From positions 1 to 64,000 of the forward strand of contig NZ_JACEFC010000003.1 of the NCBI RefSeq assembly GCF_014180715.1: 64,000 nucleotides of DNA. Reading direction: 5' to 3'. Position numbers and translations under genes: made by a program. The notes under the pieces were generated by a model. That model was not told the origin of the DNA. It did not search any database and worked only from the letters and a program-made list of their open reading frames with translations. The stretch comes from Nocardioides stalactiti. Lineage in GTDB: Bacteria > Actinomycetota > Actinomycetes > Propionibacteriales > Nocardioidaceae. Numbering within the stretch: position 1 is the stretch's first letter; every line of letters begins with the position of its first letter. Positions 8,537 to 16,835 of this stretch are shown piece by piece.

Positions 8537-10266
8537 TGGCCGGAGGGGAACGCGAGAACGCCCGATCGTTGCGGGGCGACCTGCTCCAGCTCGGGCGCCG
8601 CGCGCACAGCCTGCGACCCCGGACAACCGATTGGACGCAGTCGCGGCCGCGCCGCGACCTCACCGCCGGCGTGATGGTCGGCCTGGTGGCGCTGCCGCTG
8701 GCCCTGGGGTTCGGCGCGAGCTCGGGGATGGGCGCGACCGCGGGGTTGATCACCGCGATCGTGGCCGGCGCCACCGCGGCGATCTTCGGAGGGAGCCGAG
8801 TGCAGGTCAGCGGACCTACCGGCGCCATGACGGTGGTCCTCGTTCCCATCTTCGCAACCCACGGCCCCGAGGGTGTCCTCGTCGTCGGCGTGCTCGCCGG
8901 GATCATCCTGGTGGGCCTTTCCCTGGGTGGCGCGGGACGCTTCATCCGCTACGTACCCGTTCCGGTCGTCGAGGGGTTCACCCTGGGGATCGCGGGCATC
9001 ATCGCGCTTCAGCAGCTCCCGGCCGCGCTCGGAGTCGAGGTCCGCGGTGAGAACGTCATGGTGCTGGCGGCCGACACCCTCCTCGCATGGGTCGAGAGCC
9101 CCGTGTGGACCCCGGTCGGCATGACCCTCGGCGTCACCGTCGCGATCCTGGTGGTCGCCCGGATCCGGCCGTCCGTGCCGGGCAGCCTGCTGGCGGTGGC
9201 CCTGGCCACCGCCGCAAACTCGGTCCTGCAGCTGGGCGCCGCCACGATCGCTCACATCCCGGTCGGCCTGCCAGCACCTCGGCTGCCGTCGGTCCCCCTG
9301 GGCGACCTGAGCGCACTCGTCCTCCCGGCGATCGCGGTTGCGGCACTCGCCGCGCTGGAGAGCTTGCTGTCGGCGACCGTGGCCGACGCGATGAGCGTCG
9401 GACAGCGCCATGACTCCAACCGGGAGCTGTTCGGCCAGGGGCTCGCGAACCTTGTCGCGCCGCTGTTCGGCGGCGTGCCCGCGACCGCGGCGATCGCCCG
9501 TACGGCGGTCAACGTGCGCGCGGGGGCGACCTCGCGGTTGGCCGCGCTCAGCCACGCCCTCGTCCTCCTCGGGGTGGCGCTCGTCGCCGCGGGCTGGGTC
9601 TCCGAGATCCCGCTGGCAGCACTGGCGGGCGTCCTGGTGGCGACGGCGATCCAGATGGTCCGCTTCTCCAGCCTGCGCGCCGTGGTCCGATCGACGCGCG
9701 GCGACGCCGCCGTCCTGATCATCACGGCCGCCGCCACGGTGCTCTTCGACCTGGTGACCGCCGTCATCCTCGGTCTGGTCGTCGCCGGTTTCATCGCGCT
9801 GCAGCAGACCGCGAGGACCGCACGGATCGACGAGGTGCCGCTGGACGACGCTGACCACATCGATGAAGAGCTGTCGCTGCTGGACGAGCACATCGTCGCC
9901 TTCCGGATCGACGGGCCGTTGTTCTTCGCCGCGGCGCACGACTTCCTCCTCGAGCTGTCCGAGGTCGCCACCGTTCGGGTCGTCATCCTGCGGATGTCAC
10001 GCGTCACCACGATCGACGCCACCGGCGCCCACGTCCTGGCGGACACCATCAGCCGGCTCGAGGGCCGAGGCGTGACCGTCTTGCTCTCCGGGGTGCAGCC
10101 GACCCATGCACGGGTGCTGCGGGAGCTGGGCGTGTACGGGCGGCTGGCCCACGAGCGACACCTCTTCGACGACACCCCCGCGGCCATCGCCCACGGCCGC
10201 CTGCACGCGTCCCGAATCGCCCACGCCGCCGCCACCCACCCCCACGAGGAAGAGGACCTGCCATGA
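8536..10266 (+). CDS. SulP (SLC26A) family anion transporter with STAS domain
   Basis: About 576 residues. The membrane part (about 40-420) opens with RRDLTAGVMVGLVALPLALGF, the SulP signature, then many hydrophobic helices. The C-terminus (about 440-555) is a cytoplasmic STAS domain with TTIDATGAHVL. The family moves sulfate, bicarbonate or other anions, usually with Na+ or H+. Start is ATG at 8536, sharing one base with the ArsR stop; GTG at 8533 is an alternative. Coupling to ArsR and YjdM suggests inducible expression. The substrate is not readable from sequence; carbonic anhydrase is not fused, so bicarbonate is not favoured. Confidence 0.93.
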   Translation: MAGGERENARSLRGDLLQLGRRAHSLRPRTTDWTQSRPRRDLTAGVMVGLVALPLALGFGASSGMGATAGLITAIVAGATAAIFGGSRVQVSGPTGAMTVVLVPIFATHGPEGVLVVGVLAGIILVGLSLGGAGRFIRYVPVPVVEGFTLGIAGIIALQQLPAALGVEVRGENVMVLAADTLLAWVESPVWTPVGMTLGVTVAILVVARIRPSVPGSLLAVALATAANSVLQLGAATIAHIPVGLPAPRLPSVPLGDLSALVLPAIAVAALAALESLLSATVADAMSVGQRHDSNRELFGQGLANLVAPLFGGVPATAAIARTAVNVRAGATSRLAALSHALVLLGVALVAAGWVSEIPLAALAGVLVATAIQMVRFSSLRAVVRSTRGDAAVLIITAAATVLFDLVTAVILGLVVAGFIALQQTARTARIDEVPLDDADHIDEELSLLDEHIVAFRIDGPLFFAAAHDFLLELSEVATVRVVILRMSRVTTIDATGAHVLADTISRLEGRGVTVLLSGVQPTHARVLRELGVYGRLAHERHLFDDTPAAIAHGRLHASRIAHAAATHPHEEEDLP

Positions 10267-10610
10267 CCCACCCGCTCGCTCCGTGTCCGGAGTGCCGCGA
10301 GAACTACACCTACGAGCAGGGCGCGCTGCTGGTCTGCCCGATGTGCGGCCACGAGTGGTCGGCCGATGACGACGCAGACGCCGACGGGGCGCGCCCGATC
10401 ACCGACGCGTTCGGCACCGCCCTCGCCGACGGTGACACCGTGACCGTGATCAAGGACCTGAAGGTCAAGGGTTCCTCGCTGGTGGTGAAGGTCGGCACCA
10501 AGGCCAAGAACATCCGTCTCGCCGACGGATTCGGCGGACACGACATCGACTGCAAGATCGATGGGATCGGCGCGATGCAGCTGAAGTCGGAGTTCGTCCG
10601 CAAGAGCTGA
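10263..10610 (+). CDS. yjdM: YjdM/PhnA family zinc-ribbon protein
   Basis: 115 residues. N-terminal zinc ribbon with CPECRENYTYEQ and CPMCGHEW (four cysteines), then the beta-rich YjdM domain (DGDTVTVIKDLKVKGSS, VGTKAKNIRLADG, CKIDGIGAMQLK). Family members were once called alkylphosphonate uptake protein PhnA, but their true role is unsettled. The start overlaps the SulP stop by four bases (ATGA), so the ArsR-SulP-YjdM set is one operon. Length fits the family. It may sense or buffer metal for the transporter (speculative). Confidence 0.9.
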   Translation: MTHPLAPCPECRENYTYEQGALLVCPMCGHEWSADDDADADGARPITDAFGTALADGDTVTVIKDLKVKGSSLVVKVGTKAKNIRLADGFGGHDIDCKIDGIGAMQLKSEFVRKS

Positions 10611-10643
10611 GTGCGAGCGACCCGCTGCCGTCACGCCGCGGAG

Positions 10644-11660
10644 CTACCCCTCGACGGCCGCCTCGCGCAACCGCAGGCGAAGAGCGGCGGGCCCCACCCC
10701 GAACCACCGCCGGCAGGAGCGGCTGAGCACGCTCTGCTCGGCGTACCCGAGCTCGCGGGCAACGGCGGTGAGCCCGAGCTCGGTGTCGCGCAGGTAGTGC
10801 ACCGCGAGATCGCGGCGCTGCTCCTCGACCACCGCCCCGAACGTGGTCCCTTCCTCGCCGAGCCGACGCTGGAGTGTCTTCGGGTGCAGCGCCAGCTGTC
10901 GCGCCACGAGGTCCATCGTCACTGCGCCGGTGGGGAGAAGCTGGCGCACCAGACGCCTGACCGGCGGCGCCACACCGGGCTCGCTGGTCTCGGTCAGCAC
11001 CTCCAGGTAGCGCAGCAGCACCTGGTTGGCCTGGCTGTCGCCCGCCAGCGGCCGGGCCAGGTCGGTGGTCCGCATCACGAATCCGCTGCGGGGCGCGTCG
11101 AAGCGGGCAGGGCACCCGTAGAACGCGCGGTAGGAGTCCAGGTCGTCCAGAGCCGAGTGGTCGAGGTGCACCTCGAGCGGCGTGTAGTCGTCGCCTCGCA
11201 GGAAGCGGAAGATGTCGAGGGCGATGCCGAGCGACAGCTCCGTCGTGTGGACATGCGCCGGGATGTCGGTGGCGACCACCCGGAACTCGAAGAACACCCG
11301 ATCGGGCCCCGGGTCGGGCGTCAGCGACACCTCGATCGAGGGGCTGTAGGCGGCGAGATAGGTCGTGAAGACCTGCAGCGCCTCCCCCATCGTCGACGCC
11401 GTCCTTGCGGCGACGCCGACGGGGCCGAGGATCTCGATGCCCTGGCGCGTCGCCAGCCGGCGACCGAAGTCCGGCACGCCGGTCGCCCGCGCCCCCGTCT
11501 CGACGGCGAGCACCAGGCTGCGGTAGCTGATGAACGTCTCGTGGTCGCCGGCGTCGCCGGGACGGACCCCGGCGCCGCGCAGCAGCGGGTCCGGGTCGCA
11601 GCCGAGCTCGGTCACCAGGTCGGCGTAGCCGTGCAGCCCTGAGGCGCGGATCACACCCAT
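10644..11660 (-). CDS. AraC family transcriptional regulator, paralogue of the 3172-4188 gene
   Basis: 338 residues, same length and layout as the first AraC gene: sensing domain (about 1-215, IEILGPVGVAARTASTMGEA) and C-terminal HTH pair (LHPKTLQRRLGEEG, ELGYAEQSVLSRSCRRWF). The ATG with GAGGAC just before it is chosen because it matches the paralogue's start; a longer frame to 11732 runs across the promoter. It diverges from the cupin-dehydrogenase operon, which it probably activates. Phased TGTC boxes resembling those of the paralogue sit between the two. Confidence 0.92.
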   Translation of the reverse strand: MGVIRASGLHGYADLVTELGCDPDPLLRGAGVRPGDAGDHETFISYRSLVLAVETGARATGVPDFGRRLATRQGIEILGPVGVAARTASTMGEALQVFTTYLAAYSPSIEVSLTPDPGPDRVFFEFRVVATDIPAHVHTTELSLGIALDIFRFLRGDDYTPLEVHLDHSALDDLDSYRAFYGCPARFDAPRSGFVMRTTDLARPLAGDSQANQVLLRYLEVLTETSEPGVAPPVRRLVRQLLPTGAVTMDLVARQLALHPKTLQRRLGEEGTTFGAVVEEQRRDLAVHYLRDTELGLTAVARELGYAEQSVLSRSCRRWFGVGPAALRLRLREAAVEG

Positions 11661-11663
11661 GTC

Positions 11664-11704
11664 CTCAACTGTCAAATGGTTGTCCTGATGTGTCAAGACG
11701 CAGG
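11664..11704. promoter_or_regulatory. Candidate AraC operator: TGTC boxes at 10-11 base spacing
   Basis: TGTC at 11670, 11681 and 11691, flanked by CTCAACTGTC (11664) and TGTCAAGACGCAGG (11691). The same two end sequences bracket the region before the 4188 regulator, but ten bases farther apart there, which is one helical turn. TTGACA on the minus strand (11691-11696) is a plausible -35. Confidence 0.5.
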
Positions 11705-11830
11705 CGGGCCGCGCGCGTGACGCTGGACACATCGCACCAACGGCCGGTCCCGGCCAGAGCGCGAGGCCCGGCTCCCTCCGGGCACCCGACCACCACCTGC
11801 CCGCGGCAGGCCCTCCCGGAAGGATCCGCC

Positions 11831-12385
11831 ATGTCCACCACCACTCCCGTGCCCGCCACCACGAGCAACGGCACCGCCCTCCCCGTCGTCGCGCTGCCCC
11901 AGGGCGAGCTGCTCACCGTCAACGCGAACGACATGCCGCTGATCGTCGACTCGCTCGGCCCCGGCGTGCACTTCAAGCCGCTGCGACTCGACCTCGAGCT
12001 CGGTGAGTGGGTCGTGCTGGCCACCTTCGCCCCCGGCGTCGAGCTGCCGCTCCACTACCACACCGGCGCCGTCGACGCGTACACGCTGAGCGGCTCCTGG
12101 CACTACGTCGAGTACCCGAAGCAGGTGCAGACCGCCGGTTCGTACCTCTACGAGCCCGGCGCCTCCGTCCACACCTTCAAGGTGCCGGAGGACAACACCG
12201 AGGACACCGTCGTGTGGTTCCGCGTCTGCGGCGCGAACATCAACTTCAACCCGGACGGCACCTTCCACTCGATCCTGGACGCTGCCCTGATCGCCCACCT
12301 CACCAACGTGCTCGGCGAGGCCCAGGGCCACGGCAAGGTCAACTACATCGGTGGCGGCGCGGCCGACTTCACCGCCGACGCCTGA
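11831..12385 (+). CDS. Cupin-domain protein, 2,4'-dihydroxyacetophenone dioxygenase family
   Basis: 184 residues with a single cupin barrel. Metal ligands fit LHYHTGAVDAYTLSG (HxH then Asp/Glu region) and a later His in ASVHTF. The pattern NINFNPDGTFHSILD recalls dihydroxyacetophenone dioxygenase relatives, which cleave C-C bonds in aryl ketones with non-haem iron. That would suit a ketone-degrading operon, but many such proteins are uncharacterised. The ATG after AGGATCCGCC is used because upstream codons lie in the shared promoter. Its stop shares one base with the alcohol dehydrogenase start. Confidence 0.75.
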   Translation: MSTTTPVPATTSNGTALPVVALPQGELLTVNANDMPLIVDSLGPGVHFKPLRLDLELGEWVVLATFAPGVELPLHYHTGAVDAYTLSGSWHYVEYPKQVQTAGSYLYEPGASVHTFKVPEDNTEDTVVWFRVCGANINFNPDGTFHSILDAALIAHLTNVLGEAQGHGKVNYIGGGAADFTADA

Positions 12386-13470
12386 TGCGCGCCGTCGTTC
12401 TCGAGCGCGGCAGCCTCACCGTCCAGGAGGTCCCCGAGCCGGTCCCCGGCCCCGGTGAGGTCCTGGTCGAGGTGCTGGCCGCCGGCATCTGCGGCTCCGA
12501 CAAGAGCTGCGCGAACCACGCGGACGGCTTCAACCGCGCCTCGCAGGCGCTCATGGGGATCGACCTGCTCGACCTCGACAGCCCGATCGTCTTCGGGCAC
12601 GAGTTCGTCGCTCGGGTGGTCTCCTACGGCCCCGACACCCAGCAGGCCATCCCGGTAGGCACCCGCGTGGTGTCGATGCCGATGCTCCTGCGCGAGCAGC
12701 CCGTGCTGCTCGGCTTCGCCGGGGCCGAGGTTCCCGGTGCCTACGCCGAGCGGATGCTGCTCTCCGAGGCGCTGCTGATCCCGGTGCCGGACCACCTGCC
12801 CACCGAGGTCACCGCTCTCACCGAGCCCCTCGCGGTGGCCCTGCGGTCGGTCAACCGGGTCGACACCGGCGCGGACGACGTCCCGCTGGTGCTTGGCTGC
12901 GGCCCGATCGGTCTGGCCGTCATCGCCGTGCTCAAGATGCGGGGCGTCGGGCCGATCGTCGCGGTCGACCTGTCGGCCGAACGTCGCGACTTCGCGAAGC
13001 TGATGGGCGCCGACGTCACCGTCGACCCCACGGTCGAGTCCCCCTACGACACGTGGATGCAGGCCGCTGCGACAGACGACCCGGCGCGGATGGCTGCGCC
13101 GACCGCGGTCTTCGGCCAGCTGCCGTTGCGCCCGACCGTCGGCTTCGAGTGCACTGGCGCGCCTGGGCTGCTGCAGCAGCTGGTCGCGGGCGCCCCGGCG
13201 GGCTCGCGCATCTCGGTGGCCGGGATCAACCTGGATCCCGACACCATCGAACCTGCGCACGGCATCCTCAAGGAGCTGGACATCCGGTTCAGCCTCTACT
13301 ACTCGCCACAGGAGTTCGCCGAGACCGTGGCCCACCTCGCCTCCGGCGAGCTGGACGCCGCCGCGCTGATCACCGGACGCGTCGGCCTCGACGACGTGGC
13401 GGAAGCCTTCGCGCGCCTGGGGAACCACCCCACGGACGCGAAGGTGCTCATCGACCCCTCGCTCGGCTGA
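12385..13470 (+). CDS. Zinc-dependent medium-chain alcohol dehydrogenase
   Basis: 361 residues. GroES-like N-terminal domain with catalytic Zn ligands (ICGSDKSC, FGHEFVARVV), and an NAD(P) Rossmann domain with LGCGPIGLAVIAVLK. No four-cysteine structural zinc lobe is visible, unlike classical horse-type enzymes. It oxidises an alcohol to a ketone or aldehyde, or the reverse. The ATG that shares a base with the cupin stop (TGATG) gives the correct N-terminus. Second gene of the operon controlled from 11.7 kb; the substrate is presumably an intermediate shared with the cupin and epimerase. Confidence 0.9.
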   Translation: MRAVVLERGSLTVQEVPEPVPGPGEVLVEVLAAGICGSDKSCANHADGFNRASQALMGIDLLDLDSPIVFGHEFVARVVSYGPDTQQAIPVGTRVVSMPMLLREQPVLLGFAGAEVPGAYAERMLLSEALLIPVPDHLPTEVTALTEPLAVALRSVNRVDTGADDVPLVLGCGPIGLAVIAVLKMRGVGPIVAVDLSAERRDFAKLMGADVTVDPTVESPYDTWMQAAATDDPARMAAPTAVFGQLPLRPTVGFECTGAPGLLQQLVAGAPAGSRISVAGINLDPDTIEPAHGILKELDIRFSLYYSPQEFAETVAHLASGELDAAALITGRVGLDDVAEAFARLGNHPTDAKVLIDPSLG

Positions 13471-13489
13471 ACGGAACCCTCTTGGGCAA

Positions 13490-13525
13490 CTGCCGCCCGC
13501 GTCTCTGGGGGGATGCGGGCGGCAG
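13490..13525 (+). terminator. Intercistronic hairpin, 11-bp stem
   Basis: CTGCCGCCCGC (13490-13500) pairs perfectly with 13515-13525 around a 14-base G-rich loop. It sits in the only sizeable gap (95 bases) of the operon, so it may partly terminate transcription or protect the upstream mRNA. No T-run. Confidence 0.5.
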
Positions 13526-13565
13526 ACCCACCATCTCTCCCACAAGATCCCGCCAGGAGCTCCCC

Positions 13566-14576
13566 ATGACCAGCACCGCGCCGGGTCGGCCCGCGCCGAC
13601 GCTCGACCAGCGCATCTTCATCACCGGCGCCAACGGCTTCATCGGCCGTGCCATGGCTGCTCGCTTCCGCGAACTCGGTGCCACCGTCACCGGGGTCGAC
13701 CTTTCGGCCGATCCCGAGCACGGCGTGGTCGCCGGCAACACCACCCGCCCCGAGGAGTGGTCCGACGCGCTCGCGGGGGTCGACGTCGTGGTGCACACCG
13801 CCGCCCTGCTCGGGTCGGCGTACTCGCTGGACCAGGCGTGGGAGGTCAACGTCCTCGGCACCAGCCGGGTGCTCCGCGCCGCCATCGACGCCGGCGTGCC
13901 GCGCCTGGTGCACCTCTCCTCGGTCGCCGCCTACGGCTACGACTTCCCCGACGGTGTCGACGAGACCCATCCGGTGCGGGTCGACGACGATGTCTACACC
14001 GACACCAAGGTCAACTCCGAGGCCGTGGTGTTCGCCGCGCACGCGGCCGGTGAGATCGCCGCCACCGTGGTGCGGCCCGGCGACGTGTGGGGCCCTGGCT
14101 CGGTGTGGGTGCGCTCCCCCCTCGCCGAGATGTTGAAGCCCACCGGCTTCCCGCTGCCCGACGGCGGCCGCGGCATCTTCACCCCGACCTACATCGACAA
14201 CTTCGTCGACGGCGTGGTCCTCATCATGTCGAACGACGACGCGATCGGGCATGCGTTCAACATCACCGACGGCATCGGCGTCCCGTGCTCGGACTACTTC
14301 GGTCGGCTCGCCGCGATGTCGGGCGGTCGTGTCGTGCACATCCCGATGCGGGTGGCCTCGCCCCTCGCCGACGTCGTCGGAGGCCTGATGCGCCGGGTCG
14401 GGATCCCCAACGACCTGAGCCGCGGCACCATGCGGCTGCTCAACCGGCCCGGCACGTACTCCATCGACAAGGCGCGCAAGGTGCTCGGCTACGAGCCGCT
14501 GGTGGGCATTGACGAGGGGATGGACGCCGTCCGCGCCTGGGCGATCGACGACGGCCTCATCGAAGGACACCGATGA
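13566..14576 (+). CDS. NAD-dependent epimerase/dehydratase (3-beta-HSD-like extended SDR)
   Basis: 336 residues. The dinucleotide motif GANGFIG (about 21-27) is followed by the VVHTAALLG region, then the catalytic Ser (HLSSVAAYG) and YxxxK as YTDTK. Extended-SDR fold; relatives oxidise hydroxyl groups on steroids or nucleotide sugars. The gene sits between an alcohol dehydrogenase and an alpha/beta hydrolase, so a catabolic oxidation is more likely than sugar epimerisation (inference). The ATG after CAGGAGCTCCCC has a good ribosome site. The ATGA overlap with the next gene shows translational coupling. Confidence 0.85.
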   Translation: MTSTAPGRPAPTLDQRIFITGANGFIGRAMAARFRELGATVTGVDLSADPEHGVVAGNTTRPEEWSDALAGVDVVVHTAALLGSAYSLDQAWEVNVLGTSRVLRAAIDAGVPRLVHLSSVAAYGYDFPDGVDETHPVRVDDDVYTDTKVNSEAVVFAAHAAGEIAATVVRPGDVWGPGSVWVRSPLAEMLKPTGFPLPDGGRGIFTPTYIDNFVDGVVLIMSNDDAIGHAFNITDGIGVPCSDYFGRLAAMSGGRVVHIPMRVASPLADVVGGLMRRVGIPNDLSRGTMRLLNRPGTYSIDKARKVLGYEPLVGIDEGMDAVRAWAIDDGLIEGHR

Positions 14577-15430
14577 GGGCCGAGCCCGCCCCCGGGGCGA
14601 CCACGAACCGCCTCACCGCGATCGAGCGGGACGGCCTGACCTTCGGCGTCATCGATGCCGGTCCGATCGACGGACCGCCGGTGGTGCTGCTGCACGGCTT
14701 CCCGCAACGCGCGACGACGTGGGCCCCCACGACCGCGCTGCTCAACCAGGCCGGTTTCCGCACCTATGCCCTCGACCAGCGCGGATACGCGCCCGGCGCT
14801 CGGCCGCGCGGACGACGTGCCTACCGGATGGCCGAGCTGGTCGACGACGTCGTCGCGCTGATCGACCGGATCGGCGGACCCGTCGTCGTCGTCGGGCACG
14901 ACTGGGGCGCGGGCGTGGCGTGGAACGTCGCGACCCGCCACCCCGACCGGGTGTCCCACCTGGTCGCGGCCTCCGTCCCGCACCCGGCGGCCTTCTTCGC
15001 CTCGATGGTGCGGAGCAACCAGCTGCTGATGTCGGCGTACATGGGCTTCTTCCAGCTCCCCGTCGTCCCGGAGCTGTTCACCCGGTTCGGCTGGATGCGC
15101 TGGTGGCTCCGCCGCTCGGGCATGCCCGCCGACGCGGTGACCCGCTGGGAGCGCGAGTTCGCCGGCCGGGGCTGTCTGCGGGGCGCGCTCGGCTGGTACC
15201 GGGCGCTGCCGTTCCTCGAGCCGCGTCTGGTCGGCACGACGTCGAGCATCCCCACGACCTTCGTATGGAGCACCGAGGACTGGTTCCTGGGCCGCAAGGG
15301 CGCCGAGCTCACCCCGCAGTGGGTGAGCGGGCCCTACCGCTACGTCGAGCTCGACGGGAGCAGCCACTGGCTGATGGACGAGCATCCGGGAGTGCTGGCC
15401 GCCCAGGTGATCGCCGGCCCGCCGCGCTGA
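14573..15430 (+). CDS. Alpha/beta hydrolase (epoxide hydrolase-like)
   Basis: 285 residues. HGFPQRATTW supplies the oxyanion region and GHDWGAGVAWNVA the nucleophile elbow with Asp (HDWG), the sequence typical of epoxide hydrolases and haloalkane dehalogenases rather than Ser esterases. The acid and His are likely in STEDWFLG and SSHWLMDEHP. It overlaps the epimerase stop by four bases and ends the operon before a hairpin. An epoxide or related electrophile is the best guess for substrate. Confidence 0.87.
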   Translation: MRAEPAPGATTNRLTAIERDGLTFGVIDAGPIDGPPVVLLHGFPQRATTWAPTTALLNQAGFRTYALDQRGYAPGARPRGRRAYRMAELVDDVVALIDRIGGPVVVVGHDWGAGVAWNVATRHPDRVSHLVAASVPHPAAFFASMVRSNQLLMSAYMGFFQLPVVPELFTRFGWMRWWLRRSGMPADAVTRWEREFAGRGCLRGALGWYRALPFLEPRLVGTTSSIPTTFVWSTEDWFLGRKGAELTPQWVSGPYRYVELDGSSHWLMDEHPGVLAAQVIAGPPR

Positions 15431-15433
15431 CCT

Positions 15434-15453
15434 GGCCGGGATGCGCCCCGGCC
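15434..15453. terminator. Hairpin terminator between convergent genes
   Basis: GGCCGGG (15434-15440) pairs with CCCGGCC (15447-15453), loop of six. It occupies the 28-base gap between the hydrolase (plus strand) and cyclase (minus strand) stops, so it can serve both. Confidence 0.6.
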
Positions 15454-15458
15454 GGCCG

Positions 15459-16832
15459 TCATCCTCCGGGTGGGGCCGGTGCGGGTGCGTACATCTCGAT
15501 CGGGTAGTGCACACCCTTGACCTGCACCTCACCCCGGGACTCGCACCGGACTTCGTCCTTGATCAAGTGCCAGCTGGTGCTGGAGAGCAGGATCCCTCCG
15601 GGGTCCGCGTGCGACTGGATCCGCGCAGCGACGTTCATCTGGATGCCGATGCCGGTGTAGGTGGCGCGAACAGCCGTCCCGAAGGTGCCCACGGAGACGA
15701 CGCCGGTGTTGATCCCGACCCGAGCGCGCAGTGGTGCGGTGAGTCCGAGCGGATACCAGCGCTCGCTCCACCCGGGCAAGGTGTTCTGGAGCTCGAACGC
15801 GGCGGCGGTCGCAGCGCGGACCTGATCGGCCGGTTCGGTCTCCGCAGGGGCCCCGAAGATGGCCATCAGTCCGTCACCGGCGAACTCGGTCACCGTGCCG
15901 CCGTGCCGCTCGACGAGCTCGGCCAGGTCGCCGACGTAGTCGTTGATCAGCTCGGCCAGCGCCTCGGGGTCGAGCTGGTCGGCCAAGACGGTGAAGCCGA
16001 CGACGTCGGAGGAGAAGACGGTGACCCGGCGGCGCTGGGCGTGACTGACCGTGTCGTCACCCTGCTCGATCAGCGACACCACCGCCGTCGGTGCGTAGCG
16101 GCGGATGAGCTGGCGGCTCTCGACGAGCTGGCTTCGCTGCCGCACGATCACCTGCTCCTGGACGAAGCTGCGCCGACGACTCCCCTCCGCAGCGATGCTC
16201 GCCACGCCGAGGACCAGCGGGGTGCTGGCGACGAAGACCATCGGCACCCAGACCTCCGACCGGGTGAGCTGGTCGTCGGCGTAGTCGAGGAGCAGCATCC
16301 CCGCACCCAGCCCGTTGAACAGCACGCCCAGCAGGAGCGTGCTGCGCCACCCGAGCCGGGAGATCAGCGGGATGAAGGCGTACCAGATAGCGGCGACCAC
16401 CGCCGTCACGGCACCGGCGGGCCCGATCCGATCGGTGAAGCCCGTCCAGCACACGTACATCAGGGCGATGCCGTTGATCGGGAGACCCGCGATCGTGAAC
16501 GGGACCAGCGCCCGACGGAGACGTGGGTGCGTCAGGATCGCCCACAGGGCGGTGATCGGAGCGAGCACGGCCAGCTCGACGACCCAGATGGAGGTTCGCA
16601 TGTCCGGGCCGAGCCACCACGCGGTGTAGAACGGGAGGGCGAGCCAGTGGAAGGTGCCTGGGATGGCGATGCCCCGCACCACCGGCACCATCTTGCCGAC
16701 GTTCCAGGCGCGGTAGTCGGCCTCGGTCGCGGACGGGAAGCGACTCCACCAGTGCGGACGGACCAGGTCGGGATCGAGGCCGGGATCGAGGCCGGGATCG
16801 GCCGGGAGTGCAGCCTCCATGGGGTCCTCCAT
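15459..16832 (-). CDS. Membrane-bound class III adenylate/guanylate cyclase
   Basis: 457 residues. The N-terminal half (about 45-230) has roughly six hydrophobic helices. The C-terminal half is a class III cyclase domain: metal-binding aspartates in FSSDVVGFT and EFAGDGLMAIFG, and transition-state Asn/Arg in MNVAARIQS. It makes cAMP (or cGMP) at the inner face of the membrane in response to an unknown signal. No HAMP linker seen. An in-frame ATG at codon 5 is an alternative start. It starts three bases after the aldehyde dehydrogenase stop, so the two are probably cotranscribed. Confidence 0.9.
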   Translation of the reverse strand: MEDPMEAALPADPGLDPGLDPDLVRPHWWSRFPSATEADYRAWNVGKMVPVVRGIAIPGTFHWLALPFYTAWWLGPDMRTSIWVVELAVLAPITALWAILTHPRLRRALVPFTIAGLPINGIALMYVCWTGFTDRIGPAGAVTAVVAAIWYAFIPLISRLGWRSTLLLGVLFNGLGAGMLLLDYADDQLTRSEVWVPMVFVASTPLVLGVASIAAEGSRRRSFVQEQVIVRQRSQLVESRQLIRRYAPTAVVSLIEQGDDTVSHAQRRRVTVFSSDVVGFTVLADQLDPEALAELINDYVGDLAELVERHGGTVTEFAGDGLMAIFGAPAETEPADQVRAATAAAFELQNTLPGWSERWYPLGLTAPLRARVGINTGVVSVGTFGTAVRATYTGIGIQMNVAARIQSHADPGGILLSSTSWHLIKDEVRCESRGEVQVKGVHYPIEMYAPAPAPPGG

Positions 16833-16835
16833 GGT

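Noticed and set aside
8416-9939. A 507-residue minus-strand frame
   Set aside because: Antisense to SulP; Asp/Gly/Arg-rich without motifs.
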